Positions 59,801 through 63,780 of a stretch of DNA of 64,000 bases are shown here, piece after piece. Below the pieces are notes generated by a model. The model searched no databases and had not been told where the DNA came from. It worked only from the letters and a program-made list of their open reading frames with translations. The stretch is from assembly GCF_022682495.2 (NCBI RefSeq), contig NC_071389.1:182079556-182143555 (forward strand), in the 5' to 3' direction. Each line of letters starts with the position of its first letter. Position 1 is the first letter of the stretch. This DNA comes from Desmodus rotundus (taxonomy: Eukaryota; Chordata; Mammalia; Chiroptera; Phyllostomidae). Position numbers and translations under genes: made by a program.

Positions 59801-61658
59801 CTATCTCCAGGTCTTTTGCCTTAGCCATGAGCTCTTCATTTGGCCAGAATTCCAGGTGACATTCTGAGTCAGGGCATTGTAGCTCTTCTCCATTTTTGTC
59901 TCCTCTCCATTCCCCACATTAGCCCCAGGTTAAGGGCAGGATTTGCCTTCTCTTCCAAAACTATGAACCTACTTGACTTTCCTTACTTTGAGGTATCATC
60001 CCACTCCCATCCCATGTGGCTCAAGTTGGACTGACAACTGTACTTTCTTGCAACCCATGAGCCAATGACCCAGCTTTGACCAATAATATTACCTTATGTC
60101 CCAGGCAACCATATTTGGGCCATAGGGTGGGCACTTGACTCAAATGGAGCTAATCAGAGTCATTCTCTGGGATTGAAACATGGACATCGGGGCAGGGGTG
60201 GGAGGTGGGAGAGCCCTTTTCTTTCTAAGCAGGAAGCACATGAATTAGTGGCTGGTAGTAATCATCTTTACCATGTAGGATGAGCTTAACTGCAGAATTC
60301 AGCCAAAACAGAGATGGAAAGAGAAAAGACTGGGCCATGTTGAGTTCCACATCCTGCCTTGGACATTGTTCCTGCAGTTTTTCCTTTAATCTTCTGAGCT
60401 ACCCTCTAGGATGTGAGCAAATAATTCTCTTGTTGCTTAAGCTTGTGTGAGTTGGGTTCTTGCTGCTCACTGCCTAAGAGTCCAGGCTTATCCCAACTAG
60501 ATCATGAGAACCATTCTAACCTTAGACTGGAAGGACTGAACAAGCGCCATCCAGTTTCCTTAGAATTAGAAAATAGTATTTTTTCCAGCCTCCCACCTTG
60601 AGATTTCAATCCTTCCCTTCAATGACAAGGCCTCTCCCCTTGCTCACAGACTCTCTAATGGGCCGACTACCTGCTTGTCATCTAATTGCTTGCAGAGGGG
60701 GTTTCTTGACACTGGACTTTACCCATGTATTTGGATTCCTGGGCATTTTCATGCTGAATCCTCTTGTTACCTTATGATCTACTTCATGCTATTTGCTGTT
60801 TTGCCCTACTGACTGGTTTGTTCTTAGCATACGCACCTGGTCTATTTCCTCAGTATCTGTCCCACTCCGGTGAGACAGTTTCGGTCCTACATTTTGATCC
60901 CTTAAGGCATTCTCTAAAAGCAGATCCTTTCAACAGTTTTTAAGATTGTTAGGACTGTGATAAAAAGGTCATGAAAAGCAAATTTGAGACCTCTGACAGT
61001 CAGCTCTCCTACTCATTCCTCGAGCCACACAGCAATTTGCTACATTATGTCTGTATCTCAAGGCAGGTTCCCTTTTCCTAACAACCCATATTTTATCCCT
61101 TTTATAACTTCATTCAGGTATACTGAATATTCTTTCTAGATGCAACCATACACTTTCTTGAGAGGTCTCCTTTATAACATGTAAACAATTTAAAAACCTA
61201 TTTTTGCTTTCAACAGAGAAGCCTAGATTCCCAGTCCAGGTGGGTAGATTTTTGTGTTAGAAGGGCCCTGGAGTGCTTTTCTAGGGACATGTACATTATT
61301 GTTACCTAAGCTGGTTTCTCAAAACCATGAAGAAAACATTCCCAGGGTACAGGAGTGGAGAAATCAGGGAGAGCTGGGTTTGAGGGGGATACATTGAAAA
61401 GTCTGATTTGTAATCGGTGAACTTAAATGAGAGCCAGGTCTGACTGCAGTACTAAGAGAATGGCTGGGAGAAAGGTTCCAAATTCAGTGAATGAAAGTGA
61501 TTCTCACTCTGGTTGCTCATCAAAACTGACCCCGATTTGGGTGAGTAAGGGGATCTTACCATTTTCTAAACCAATCTTGGATGACAGTGAGAAGTGGATG
61601 GCATCAGGTAAACTCCTATCCTGGGAGATCTGAGAATACTGGGTTTGGCTGACAAGAG
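2747..61658 (-). CDS. C3orf20: C3orf20 orthologue, C-terminal 585 codons in 12 exons (5' end outside the window)
   Basis: Twelve minus-strand exons join, in order 61560-61658, 58887-58986, 50400-50487, 49140-49309, 42129-42249, 39207-39341, 38253-38354, 33240-33399, 31673-31898, 22678-22972, 19019-19135 and 2747-2893. After the two bases that complete an upstream codon they give 1758 nt, exactly 586 codons including TAG. Phases agree at every junction and no exon has an internal stop. The core (49140 to 39207) is a FAM194 domain: IYPSGRVAV, PWGGMYTNIFSD, GTFTPFGCGSISF, then MFNQDGGIVMSK, REWIWPSKGKLDDPVEIW and NKFIRVKISGRFSITLVY. FAM194 occurs in ERICH6, ERICH6B and C3orf20. The long tail after the domain (cysteine-rich stretch, VQRHN and GKLLFAN motifs) fits C3orf20, not the ERICH6 proteins. 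Its biochemical role is unknown to me; I recall testis-biased expression in humans. Human C3orf20 is about 900 residues, so roughly 300 N-terminal residues should lie beyond 64,000. One acceptor is non-canonical. Confidence 0.85.
3225..3447. mobile_element. MITE-like DNA transposon relic flanked by TA
   Basis: The 223-bp element has inverted ends: CTGTATTTTTC at the left and the complement of CCGTATTTTTC at the right. TA lies on both sides (3223-3224, 3448-3449), which suggests a Tc1/mariner-type insertion. The interior holds CTATAAGACACAC and, inverted, TGCATCTTAC/GTGCATCTTATGG stretches, so the inverted similarity extends past the tips. There is no coding capacity. The family name is not certain; a hAT MITE is an alternative. 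Confidence 0.6.
4498..4706 (+). mobile_element. VES SINE
   Basis: It has a tRNA-like head (CCCTGGCTGGTATGGCTCA with a B-box-like GGTTTGATTCCC), a CT-rich body and a (AAAT)n tail. The target-site duplication AAAATCCTGTAAG is perfect at 4483-4495 and 4707-4719. Confidence 0.92.
6363..6486. mobile_element. Mariner-like MITE
   Basis: The 124-bp element has about 30-bp terminal inverted repeats. The left end starts CAGGGCAGGGCAAAAAGG and the right end is the complement of CAGGGGTGGGACAAAAGTAG; both continue into GGTTTACAG. TA precedes the left end; the right flank reads CA, one change from TA. There is no transposase. Confidence 0.75.
8000..8150 (-). repeat. MIR fragment
   Basis: The stretch matches the MIR core in reverse: CTCATTTAATCCTCATAA, then TTTACAGATGAGGAAACTGA. 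Confidence 0.65.
9126..9356 (+). mobile_element. VES SINE
   Basis: A diverged tRNA-like head contains a small (CAAAG)n expansion near 9166-9182. A CT-rich body and AAATAAAT tail follow. The imperfect target-site duplication is GGTTCCAAGGA / GATTCCAAGGA on either side. Confidence 0.85.
9960..10570 (-). mobile_element. L1 3' end fragment, minus orientation
   Basis: This is the reverse complement of a typical old L1 3' end: TTTATCCATGCATTG, GGTTGTTTCCACC, TTTTGGGTATATGCCCAG and TTTTCCACAGTGGCTG occur in the usual order. Confidence 0.75.
10938..12500 (+). mobile_element. HAL1 element with inverted 5' half (twin-primed)
   Basis: The right part (about 11755-12500) is plus-strand: the end of L1-type ORF1, then the G-rich HAL1 3' end and AATCAATAAAATA tail, with no ORF2. 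The left part (10938 to about 11755) is the same element type in minus orientation, running from mid-ORF1 outward back to its 5' UTR. The two ORF1 break points almost meet (AACTCAGAGAACCCC inverted; CAAAGAGGGTCACACC direct). This is the signature of twin priming. Both ORF1 pieces contain stops. Confidence 0.75.
12916..12926 (+). promoter_or_regulatory. YY1-like site in HAL1 5' UTR
   Basis: CAAGATGGCGG lies close to the element start, where L1 promoters carry a YY1 site that positions initiation. This is homology-based; activity is unknown. Confidence 0.5.
13663..14358 (+). CDS. HAL1/L1 ORF1p-like protein, internally deleted
   Basis: This 231-residue open frame resembles L1 ORF1p, the trimeric RNA-binding chaperone of the L1 particle. 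Residues about 15-115 form an acidic/lysine-rich coiled-coil-like region (DEEIANLSDAQF, ETGTQINGMDQKEETN). The RRM-like part starts near NIRIIGVPEGEE (116-126) and includes TPRHIIITLPK (170-180). The C-terminal domain keeps YPAKLSF (192-198) and ITKPLLYEMLKG. L1 ORF1p is usually about 330-340 residues. Compared with the copy at 25.1 kb, about 140 bp are missing after residue 181; they would encode the end of the RRM and the start of the C-terminal domain. The frame stays open across the loss. A functional protein is unlikely. No host gene is involved. Confidence 0.75.
   Translation: MAQMTEHFKAPEKIQLSDEEIANLSDAQFKALVINMLTDLVESVRKTDEKMKPMLRETKENVQGTNSDEKETGTQINGMDQKEETNIQPEKNEETRTWKNEERLRNLQDTLKRSNIRIIGVPEGEEEEQKIENLFEQIMENFPDLAKEIGFREVQEAQRVPKKLDPRRNTPRHIIITLPKIKRKDLHPRLLYPAKLSFRMEGKIKCFSDKVKLKKLIITKPLLYEMLKGVT
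15318..15372 (+). repeat. Short tandem ATCCCTCGTA-type repeat
   Basis: About four loose copies of a roughly 10-base unit (ATCCCTCGTA, ACCCTCGT, ATCCCTCGT, ATCCTTC) lie side by side. Confidence 0.6.
17300..17560 (+). repeat. MIR fragment
   Basis: The stretch resembles MIR: GCCTGGGTTTGAATGCTGAC, GGTTACTTAATCTCTCTAAA, then CTTGCTGTGGAGATTTAGA. Confidence 0.6.
17640..17990 (+). mobile_element. L1 3' UTR fragment
   Basis: Matches the old L1 3' end: GTGGTTATACAGGTGTGTAC, CATTTGTCAAAGGTCATCGG, then TTTCATAATAAAGTTGACGT. Confidence 0.65.
18480..18720 (-). repeat. MIR
   Basis: Reverse MIR core: GTGCTTTATGCACATTATCT, AGCCCAGAGAGGTTTAGTAA, GGTCACACAGTAAAGCAAG. Confidence 0.7.
19019..19135 (-). CDS. 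C3orf20: C3orf20 exon (penultimate coding)
   Basis: Acceptor TTTTTTTAAAG|AGT and donor TTG|GTAAGT; both junctions are phase 0. Encodes 39 residues, SRSDSFRFLKYN through LLVQRHNVIPGIFL. It was found by expecting the RHN/PGIF motif of the C3orf20 tail. It has no internal stop. Confidence 0.9.
19690..19950 (+). repeat. MIR fragment
   Basis: MIR-like order: GTGTGGTGCTTCGAAGTGTG, CCACTGAGGAATCTCGGGCA, TGTGTCTCAGTAATTGG, TTGAGAATTAAACAATATTC. Confidence 0.6.
21278..21457 (-). mobile_element. VES SINE
   Basis: Reverse orientation: (GA)n-rich tail side, TGCCCTGACCGGGGATCGAA (B-box side) and GAGCTACCTGGCCAGGGT head at the right end. Confidence 0.88.
22260..22565 (+). mobile_element. L1 3' UTR fragment
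   Basis: Old L1 3'-end signature: AATAGTGGTTACCTGGGTGT, TCTACATCTTGATCTGGGTG, TTTGTGAACTATACTATATG. Confidence 0.65.
22678..22972 (-). CDS. C3orf20: C3orf20 exon encoding the cysteine-rich tail segment
   Basis: Acceptor TTACTTTTCTAG|G and donor CAG|GTGAGG. Its first base completes the AG left by exon 31673-31898, giving Arg; it ends in phase 0. It encodes 98 residues, including CPVVLRKTLCG, GDSCRCSTYSIPEVTDLEYD and KVYREQNRTRSMPCIQ. It is the longest coding exon in the window. Short cysteine spacing (CGKEGDSCRC) could be structural, but I know no assigned fold. The surrounding open frame runs past both splice sites and should not be read as exon. Confidence 0.93.
23820..24410 (-). mobile_element. 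L1 fragment, minus orientation, with GATA microsatellite
   Basis: Reverse complement of L1 ORF2-region sequence: CAATCAACCTGGACTTTG, TTCTATTCTGTTCTGTTGGT, GTGCCAATACCACAGTACC. A (GATA)n-type tract interrupts it at about 24122-24150. Confidence 0.65.
25113..27030 (+). mobile_element. Near full-length HAL1, decayed
   Basis: Starts with an L1-type GGCCAAGATGGAGAC 5' end, then a 5' UTR, ORF1 (from 25785, closed by TAA at 26043) and the same G-rich 3' end and AATCAATAAAATATATT tail as the other HAL1 copies. There is no ORF2. It retains the RRM/CTD-joining segment that the 12.9 kb copy lacks. No target-site duplication is visible and the frame has stops and indels, so it is older. Confidence 0.8.
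25785..26620 (+). pseudogene. HAL1 ORF1 remnant
   Basis: Begins MAQMKEQIKAPEKIQLSDEE, parallel to the ORF1 at 13663. A stop at 26043 truncates it after about 86 residues. Later segments in other frames still show the C-terminal part (YPAKLSF-like region near 26495), so frameshifts and stops have accumulated. Confidence 0.7.
28620..29310 (+). other. Unassigned 3'UTR-like segment inside the intron
   Basis: Non-repetitive sequence with no open frame that ends in TTCAATAAAATTGC (AATAAA 29294-29299). It may be an old processed 3' UTR fragment or an antisense lncRNA exon. No A tail or target-site duplication is visible, and I cannot name a source. Confidence 0.25.
31673..31898 (-). CDS. C3orf20: C3orf20 exon, lysine-rich linker
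   Basis: Acceptor TTTACATTTCAG|GG completes the Gly codon begun in exon 33240-33399; donor CAG|GTAACC leaves AG. It encodes about 75 residues, including HMCEVPKFPQQVVRKQK, SPAEFPLKQSAKEKDENKEH and PPSLPHIQKTPASNQHF. The composition (Lys, Ser, Pro) suggests disorder. No internal stop. Confidence 0.92.
31899..33239 (-). other. C3orf20: C3orf20 intron, 1.3 kb
   Basis: Contains a reverse MIR-like piece (32090-32300); otherwise no recognisable element. Confidence 0.7.
33240..33399 (-). CDS. C3orf20: C3orf20 exon with tryptophan/tyrosine helix motif
   Basis: Acceptor TTTTTTTAAAG|CCT (phase 0) and donor TTGG|GTCAGT, leaving one base. It encodes 53 residues: a Ser/Pro/Met-rich start (PSSLTSPVDMATFDPAMD) then IKLRGLQRKAKHILFNWLDH and YRLSL, probably an amphipathic helix. 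Confidence 0.92.
33540..33640 (+). mobile_element. L1 3' UTR fragment
   Basis: Short old-L1 signature: CACTGAATTATGCGTTTTAA, ATGGTTAAAATGATGG, GTTGTGTATATTTTCGACAC. Confidence 0.55.
34665..34887 (+). mobile_element. VES SINE
   Basis: A well-preserved copy: CCCTGGCTGGTGTGGCTCAG head, GTTCGATTCCCAGTCAGGG B-box region, CT-rich body, (AAATAAAT) tail. Target-site duplication AAGAGTTGAAGATTAT / AAGAGTCAAAGATTAT, two differences. Confidence 0.92.
35189..35215. repeat. Homopolymer of 27 G
   Basis: An uninterrupted G run on the plus strand, following CTACTGGC and preceding ACATGG. It is long enough for G-quadruplex formation and for length errors in sequencing. Confidence 0.9.
35800..36650 (+). mobile_element. 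L1 3' end fragments
   Basis: Old L1 signature: TATAGCAGCTTTATCCATAA, CCACATGTCCATCAACAGGG, GGTGGTTATACAGG, CTTTAATAAAGTGTG. From about 36400 a second L1-type 3' UTR follows (GTGAAGTACAGCACAGGG, GCTGTACACCTGATATTAAT). Confidence 0.75.
36762..36952 (+). mobile_element. VES SINE (shorter subtype)
   Basis: Head CCCTGGCCGGGTAGCCCAGT, GGTTCAATCCCTGGTCAGGG, then a body with AATGCATAAATCAGTG. Target-site duplication AAATAAATCTC at 36751-36761 and 36953-36963. Confidence 0.88.
37340..38045 (+). mobile_element. L1 3' end fragment
   Basis: About 700 bp of old L1: GGAAGCAACCCAAGTATCTA, AATATTATTCATCCTTGAAA, ACTATATGATTCCACTCGG, GAACTGTACAATTAAAAACG, in the usual order. Confidence 0.8.
38253..38354 (-). 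CDS. C3orf20: C3orf20 exon, basic/acidic helix
   Basis: Acceptor ATCTCTCTCAG|TCA and donor GAT|GTGAGT, both phase 0. It encodes 34 residues: SFPDANPIPEEARELFKAYK then RKCKLMKSTSQVKD, probably helical. Confidence 0.92.
38355..39206 (-). other. C3orf20: C3orf20 intron, 0.85 kb
   Basis: AT-rich; I recognise no repeat or extra exon in it. Confidence 0.7.
39207..39341 (-). CDS. C3orf20: C3orf20 exon, end of FAM194 domain
   Basis: Acceptor TTGCCTTCAG|GTG and donor ATG|GTAGGT, both phase 0. It encodes 45 residues: VNKFIRVKISGRFSITLVYT, then RLSLAPVKCRSLPSGSPKM. The VN-x-I-x-V-x-I-x-GR-F pattern is the FAM194 hallmark strand region. An earlier GT (after AAATGCAG) is a less likely donor, since GTCTCT is a poor match. 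Confidence 0.92.
39648..39855 (-). mobile_element. VES SINE
   Basis: Reverse copy ending GCCAGCCAGGGC. Perfect 14-bp target-site duplication TTACAGGTACTTCT at 39634-39647 and 39856-39869. Confidence 0.93.
40508..41085 (+). mobile_element. Ancient DNA-transposon relic interrupted by a VES SINE
   Basis: The left part (TTTGTAGTAGCCACATTAAA, ATCAACATGTAACAAATATA) and right part (GTGTGTATTTTACACTTACA, CCACAGGTGGCTAGTGGCTT) form one old element. Its ends carry GCCACAT/GTGGCTAG-type inverted sequence. A VES SINE sits in it at 40673-40940. I recognise it as a common mammalian hAT-type relic but cannot name the subfamily. Confidence 0.5.
40673..40940 (+). mobile_element. VES SINE with duplicated middle
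   Basis: Head CCCTAGCTGGTGTGGTTCAG. The GGTTACGGGTCCAATCCC segment is followed by a second similar one, GGTTATGGGTTCAGTCCC, so the copy is longer than others. It ends AAAATCAATAAGCATGTCC plus A-rich tail. Confidence 0.85.
41746..41976 (+). mobile_element. VES SINE
   Basis: Typical head and body. Perfect target-site duplication TTTATCAGATCA at 41734-41745 and 41977-41988. Confidence 0.93.
42129..42249 (-). CDS. C3orf20: C3orf20 exon, FAM194 domain middle
   Basis: Acceptor TTTTTTGCAG|C and donor TGG|GTAATA. Its first base joins the GG left by exon 49140-49309 to give Gly; it ends in phase 0. It encodes QIISMMFNQDGGIVMSK, then REWIWPSKGKLDDPVEIW. The NQDGG and REW-WP motifs are typical of FAM194. 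Confidence 0.93.
43380..43640 (+). repeat. MIR
   Basis: CTTAATGGTTAAAAACACCG, TCCCATTTCCTAATTGTGTG, CTTTATCTTAAAAATGGCAA follow MIR order. Confidence 0.7.
45290..45545 (+). mobile_element. MLT1-like LTR fragment
   Basis: GGTTGGGCCATAGGACTTGC, TTTGATCAACAAATC, CCACCACGTGAAGAAGCCTG, GCTGCTCCAGCCAACACC follow the order of MLT1-type MaLR LTRs as I recall them. Confidence 0.55.
46920..47360 (+). mobile_element. Ancient LTR-like element
   Basis: GTGTCCCCCCCAAATTCATG, AATGTGACCTTATTTGGAAC, GACTGGCGTCCTTATAAGAA, AGAGAATAAATTTCTGTTGT and CAGCCTTAGGAAACTAATGG match a common mammalian repeat, probably a MaLR-type LTR. The subfamily is not assigned. Confidence 0.6.
48040..48200 (-). mobile_element. L1 3' UTR fragment
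   Basis: Reverse copy of old L1 3'-end sequence: TTTACTGAGCTACGATTGAC, CTGTACATATTGAATGTATA, CAGCTTGATGATAAGTACG. Confidence 0.55.
49140..49309 (-). CDS. C3orf20: C3orf20 exon, FAM194 domain start, with non-canonical acceptor
   Basis: Donor AATGG|GTATGT leaves GG for the next exon. The exon encodes about 56 residues, including FDFIYPSGRVAV, SPWGGMYTNIFSD and ILGTFTPFGCGSISF, the best conserved part of FAM194. The 5' boundary is set by phase: the preceding exon ends in phase 0, and cutting before TTCCTTAAC restores it. The minus-strand bases there read TGTCGG|TTCC, with CGG where CAG is expected. No AG occurs in the 28 intron bases next to this boundary. The nearest AG (49338-49339) would add 28 nt and create an early TAA. 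Confidence 0.85.
49310..50399 (-). other. C3orf20: C3orf20 intron, 1.1 kb
   Basis: I recognise no repeat. I searched for a small extra exon that could rescue the phase of the 49.1 kb exon and saw none that was convincing. Confidence 0.6.
50400..50487 (-). CDS. C3orf20: C3orf20 exon upstream of the FAM194 domain
   Basis: Acceptor TTTTGAACAG|A and donor GAG|GTGAGC. Its first base completes the AT left by exon 58887-58986 (Ile); it ends in phase 0. It encodes KTEEAKLKKEGLNHRLILRH, then YNDPEGDVE. A basic, probably helical lead into the domain. Confidence 0.9.
50770..50990 (+). repeat. MIR
   Basis: AGACAGAGCACAGGTTTTGG, CCTTGGTTTCTTCATCTGCA, AAGTGGGGATAGCAATATCT follow MIR order. Confidence 0.65.
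52933..53141 (-). repeat. Left arm of a local inverted duplication
   Basis: The reverse complement of this 209-bp arm matches 53971-54182 with about eight substitutions and one 3-bp gap by eye (about 96% identity). It stops inside a MIR, while the right arm continues into the rest of that MIR, so the left arm looks like the copy. Confidence 0.9.
53127..53155. repeat. Perfect 12-bp hairpin
   Basis: CCTTAGGTCTAT and ATAGACCTAAGG are separated by TTTGG. It straddles the inner end of the left arm of the inverted duplication. Confidence 0.9.
53190..53618 (-). mobile_element. L1 3' end fragment, minus orientation
   Basis: Reverse L1 3'-end sequence: CAGTTCTATCCATGCTGTCT, TAGTATTCCATTGTGTAAAT, and a C-rich polypurine-complement block (CCCACCCCCCACCCC). 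It lies in the spacer of the inverted duplication. Confidence 0.7.
53971..54182 (+). repeat. Right arm of the local inverted duplication
   Basis: This 212-bp arm starts AAAATAGACCTAAGG and ends TTCATTCAATGCTTT. It overlaps the 3' half of the MIR at 54060-54400, which suggests it is the parental copy. Confidence 0.9.
54060..54400 (-). repeat. MIR
   Basis: Reverse MIR core: TTTATTGAGCACTTACTATA, TTCATTCAATGCTTTCAACA, AACCCCAGGGTTAGTAAATG. Confidence 0.7.
55415..55500 (-). mobile_element. L1 3' UTR fragment
   Basis: TTAGAACAGTTTTAGGTAAA, AGCAAAACTGAGTGGAAAGT is a reverse old-L1 3'-end signature. Confidence 0.5.
55670..55850 (-). repeat. MIR
   Basis: GACATTTATTGAGTGCTTAT, TCCCCATTTCACAGTTGAGA, TTTCCCAAAGTCACATGAAT: reverse MIR order. 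Confidence 0.7.
56040..56240 (+). repeat. MIR
   Basis: AGCAGCTCACCCACTTAACT, CTCTGACCTTGGACTAACAA, then CACAAAACAAGCACTCAATA: MIR order. Confidence 0.65.
56300..56845 (+). mobile_element. Old L1 ORF2-region fragment split by a VES SINE
   Basis: AATGAGGAAAGTTTTGCCAG before and ACAAAGGATTAATATCCTTA after the SINE at 56490 look like one degraded L1. No open frame remains. Confidence 0.5.
56490..56655 (+). mobile_element. VES SINE (shorter subtype)
   Basis: AGCCTTGGCCAAATAATTCA head, GGTTCGATCCTTGGTCAGGG, AATGCATAAATAAGTGGAAC body, AATAAATAAAAAC tail. Confidence 0.85.
56848..57066 (+). mobile_element. VES SINE
   Basis: GCCTTGGCTGGCGTGGCTCA head, TTTGATTCCCAGTCAGGGC, CT-rich body, AAAATAAATAAAATC tail. 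Confidence 0.9.
57240..57640 (+). mobile_element. Old L1 3' region fragment
   Basis: AAAGCAATTTGGCAGTACTT, TTTACCAAGTTCCACTTCTA, AAATCATGGTTTATCTATGC match the L1 pattern near the 3' end; heavily decayed. Confidence 0.5.
57834..58068 (+). mobile_element. VES SINE
   Basis: Well-kept head and GGGTTCGATTCCCAGTCAGG. Target-site duplication ATAAAATGCTCTAAGTG / ATAAAATGCACTAAGTG, one difference. Confidence 0.93.
58098..58151. repeat. Copy 1 of a local direct duplication
   Basis: 54 bases from CCCAGCCATCAG to CCATTCAT are identical to 59075-59128. Similarity continues weakly for about 20 more bases (TAAAGTA). Confidence 0.9.
58210..58460 (+). repeat. MIR
   Basis: GGTGGAAAGTGGGTAGGCTC, TCCTCCTCTGTAAAATGAAA, GGGGTTGTTGTAAGGAATAC: MIR order. 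Confidence 0.7.
58887..58986 (-). CDS. C3orf20: C3orf20 exon, leucine-rich helix
   Basis: Acceptor CTTTTTAAAG|GT and donor CAAAT|GTAGGG. The first two bases complete the G left by exon 61560-61658 (Gly) and it leaves AT. It encodes WIFQNPFLLLEILKCKTVLD, then TAVKRLQGAMIQ, probably helical. The frame was chosen by phase. Another frame is open too, but it does not join its neighbours. Confidence 0.87.
58987..61559 (-). other. C3orf20: C3orf20 intron, 2.6 kb
   Basis: Contains copy 2 of the direct duplication (59075) and, at about 60050-60480, a degraded LTR- or L2-like repeat I cannot name. The rest shows nothing recognisable. Confidence 0.65.
59075..59128. repeat. Copy 2 of a local direct duplication
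   Basis: Identical over 54 bases to 58098-58151, 977 bp away. It lies about 90 bp upstream (in gene direction) of exon 58887-58986. Confidence 0.9.
61560..61658 (-). CDS. C3orf20: C3orf20 exon, most 5' found
   Basis: Strong acceptor CTTTTTCCCCAG|CT and donor AATG|GTAAGA. The first two bases complete a codon from an exon outside the window. It encodes LVSQTQYSQISQDRSLPDAI, then HFSLSSKIGLEN, Ser/Gln-rich. Support comes from splice sites and phase match to the next exon more than from recognised sequence. A second AG 8 bases inside (TTGTCAG) is possible. Confidence 0.78.
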
Positions 61659-61891
61659 CTGGGGAAAAAGGAAGAAGAGGAAGATGAGCAGAGCGGGAGG
61701 AAAAGAAAAAGAGCATTTTGCTAGATCATCAACAAAAAATCCAATTGTTAATATTTTAAAATGTTTACAAGGGCATTGGCAAAATTTTCCCTGAGCACTC
61801 ACAATGACTCATGAAATATTTTCATTTGCTCTGGAAATTAACTTTTTAAATTGAAAATTCCTGCATAATTTCTTGATTTATTAAAAGACTG

Positions 61892-62115
61892 TGTTGCCTC
61901 TGTCAGTGTGGCACAGTTTGTTGGAGCATTGTCGCATAAACTGAAGGGTTGACGGTTTGATTCCTGACTAGGGCACATAACTAGGTTGCAGGTTTGATCC
62001 CTGGTTGGGGAGTGTACAGGAGGCAACCAATCAATGTATCTCTCTCACATTGATATTTCTCTCTCTCTCTTTAAAAGCAATGACCAAAAAAGTCCTCTGT
62101 TGAGGATAAAAAACA
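61892..62115 (+). mobile_element. VES SINE, diverged
   Basis: TCAGTGTGGCACAGTTTGTT head, two successive GGTTTGATyCCT segments (as in the copy at 40673), and a TAAAAGCAATGACC plus A-rich tail. Confidence 0.8.
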
Positions 62116-62190
62116 AAGATCATGTTTATGCTTTTGTTCTAAGAACTGCCCTTCCATATGAGAACAACTGAAAAATATTTGTTTTATTTT

Positions 62191-62386
62191 ATTACTTTTA
62201 AAGATTTTATTCATTTATTTGTAGAGAGAAGGGAAGGGAGGGAGAGAGGAAGAGAAACATGAATTTGTGGTTGCCTCTCACAGGGCCCCCACTGCGGATC
62301 TGGTCGTGTGCCCTGACTGGGAATCAAACTGGTAACCTTTGGGTTCACAGCCCGTGCTCGGCCCACTGAGCTACACCAGCCAGGGC
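62191..62386 (-). mobile_element. VES SINE
   Basis: Reverse copy ending CACCAGCCAGGGC. Perfect target-site duplication TTGTTTTATTTT at 62179-62190 and 62387-62398. Confidence 0.92.
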
Positions 62387-62668
62387 TTGTTTTATTTTTA
62401 TTTCTTCTTTTGGCAGTTTGAAAGCAGGTCTGTTACTGATTTAAAAAAAAAAAAAAAAAGCTACAAGGACAAAAGACCTCTGTATCATTAAGTTTTGTGC
62501 TAAAATGTAAACCTAAGACTAGAAACTTTATCCATAAATAGAATGAATTCATCCTGCAGAGAAAAGAAATATATACTTTTAAAAGCTGTCTAAAAGTCTA
62601 TCAAACAAAAAATAGACATATTTTGAAAAAATAAAAGCATAACTCATGGGAGCTTCTTTAACTTTATA

Positions 62669-62993
62669 CAGTTGACCCTTGAACAATGCAGGAGTTAGAG
62701 GTGCCGACCGCTGGCACAGTTTAAAATCTATATATAACTTTTGACTCCTCAAAGTTAACTGCTAATAGTGTACTGATGACCAGAAGCCTTACCAACAACA
62801 TACACAGTTGATTAACACATATTTTATATGTTATATGTATTATATATACTGTATTCTTATAATAAAGTAAGATACAAAAAATTATTTAAGAAAACCATAA
62901 GGAAGAGAAGATACGTTTATAGCATTTACTGAAAAGAGTCTGTGTATAAGTGGACTTGTGCAGTTCAAACCCATGTTGTTCAAGGGTCAAGTG
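62669..62993 (+). mobile_element. MER2 / Tigger-type DNA transposon relic
   Basis: Starts CAGTTGACCCTTGAACAA and ends with the complementary TTGTTCAAGGGTCAAGTG. TA flanks both ends (62667-62668, 62994-62995). The interior has ACTTTTGACTCCTCAAAGTT and AAGCCTTACCAACAACATAC in MER2 order. No transposase frame. Confidence 0.88.
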
Positions 62994-63129
62994 TATATGA
63001 ATTAGGAGGTCTGTAAGTCCAGGATCCCATAACAAATAGGCTCCACCTAAAAGAAACAAGATGAGGAAATTATAAATATAAAAATGTAAAAGAAATAAGG
63101 CTACAGGTAAGAATTTGTACAATAACCAT

Positions 63130-63300
63130 GACAATTATTAAGCGTTTACACTATGTCAGGCACTATGCTTAGCACAATCACATGCTGTATATCATTTAGG
63201 TCTCTCAACAAAGTTCTACCATTAATCATTCTCGGTTCACAGATGAGAAAATCAAGTCAGTCTGGGATTAGGCCTGAAAATTTGGTGTTCAAAGAAGTTC
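63130..63300 (-). repeat. MIR fragment
   Basis: ACACTATGTCAGGCACTATG, TTCACAGATGAGAAAATCAA: reverse MIR core. Confidence 0.6.
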
Positions 63301-63539
63301 CCAGTGACAGGGATGTGTTGCCTCAGGGACCACACTTTGAGAACCATCAATACAGAGCCTCTCAACCCCTTTATTAACAACAAGCACTTGTTATTAAAAA
63401 GTAAAGATCATATTGCTGAAATTATCTTGTTAAAGCAAATGTATTGGGCCTCATGAACCATGAAGAACCAATCATAATATCTATATATCAAAGGGTTACT
63501 ATAAGGATCATCCTAGAGAATAGGGGTAATAATTAAACA

Positions 63540-63780
63540 ACAATAAACACATATATAGTGTTTACTATGTTTAGATACTTTTCCAAGTGCTTTTGTGTTT
63601 AATTTTTCAATATTCAGACCAACGTTGGAAGGAGGTATAATTAGTAGTATCATGCCACAGATAATGAAACTGAGGCAAAGAGAGGTTACAAAATTTATTC
63701 AGTTACACAACTACGAAGTTCAACGGCCAGATTTCACACCCAGGAAACCTTAGAGCAAAGGATTAACCACCAGACTAGGT
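63540..63780 (-). repeat. MIR
   Basis: TATAGTGTTTACTATGTTTA, ACTGAGGCAAAGAGAGGTTA, TTCACACCCAGGAAACC: reverse MIR order. Confidence 0.7.

Noticed and set aside
62996..63046. Good-looking acceptor (TTTCTTTTAG|GTGGAG) and open frame upstream of the first C3orf20 exon
   Set aside because: No GT donor occurs before the frame runs into the MER2 relic, and it would not leave the single base that exon 61560-61658 needs.
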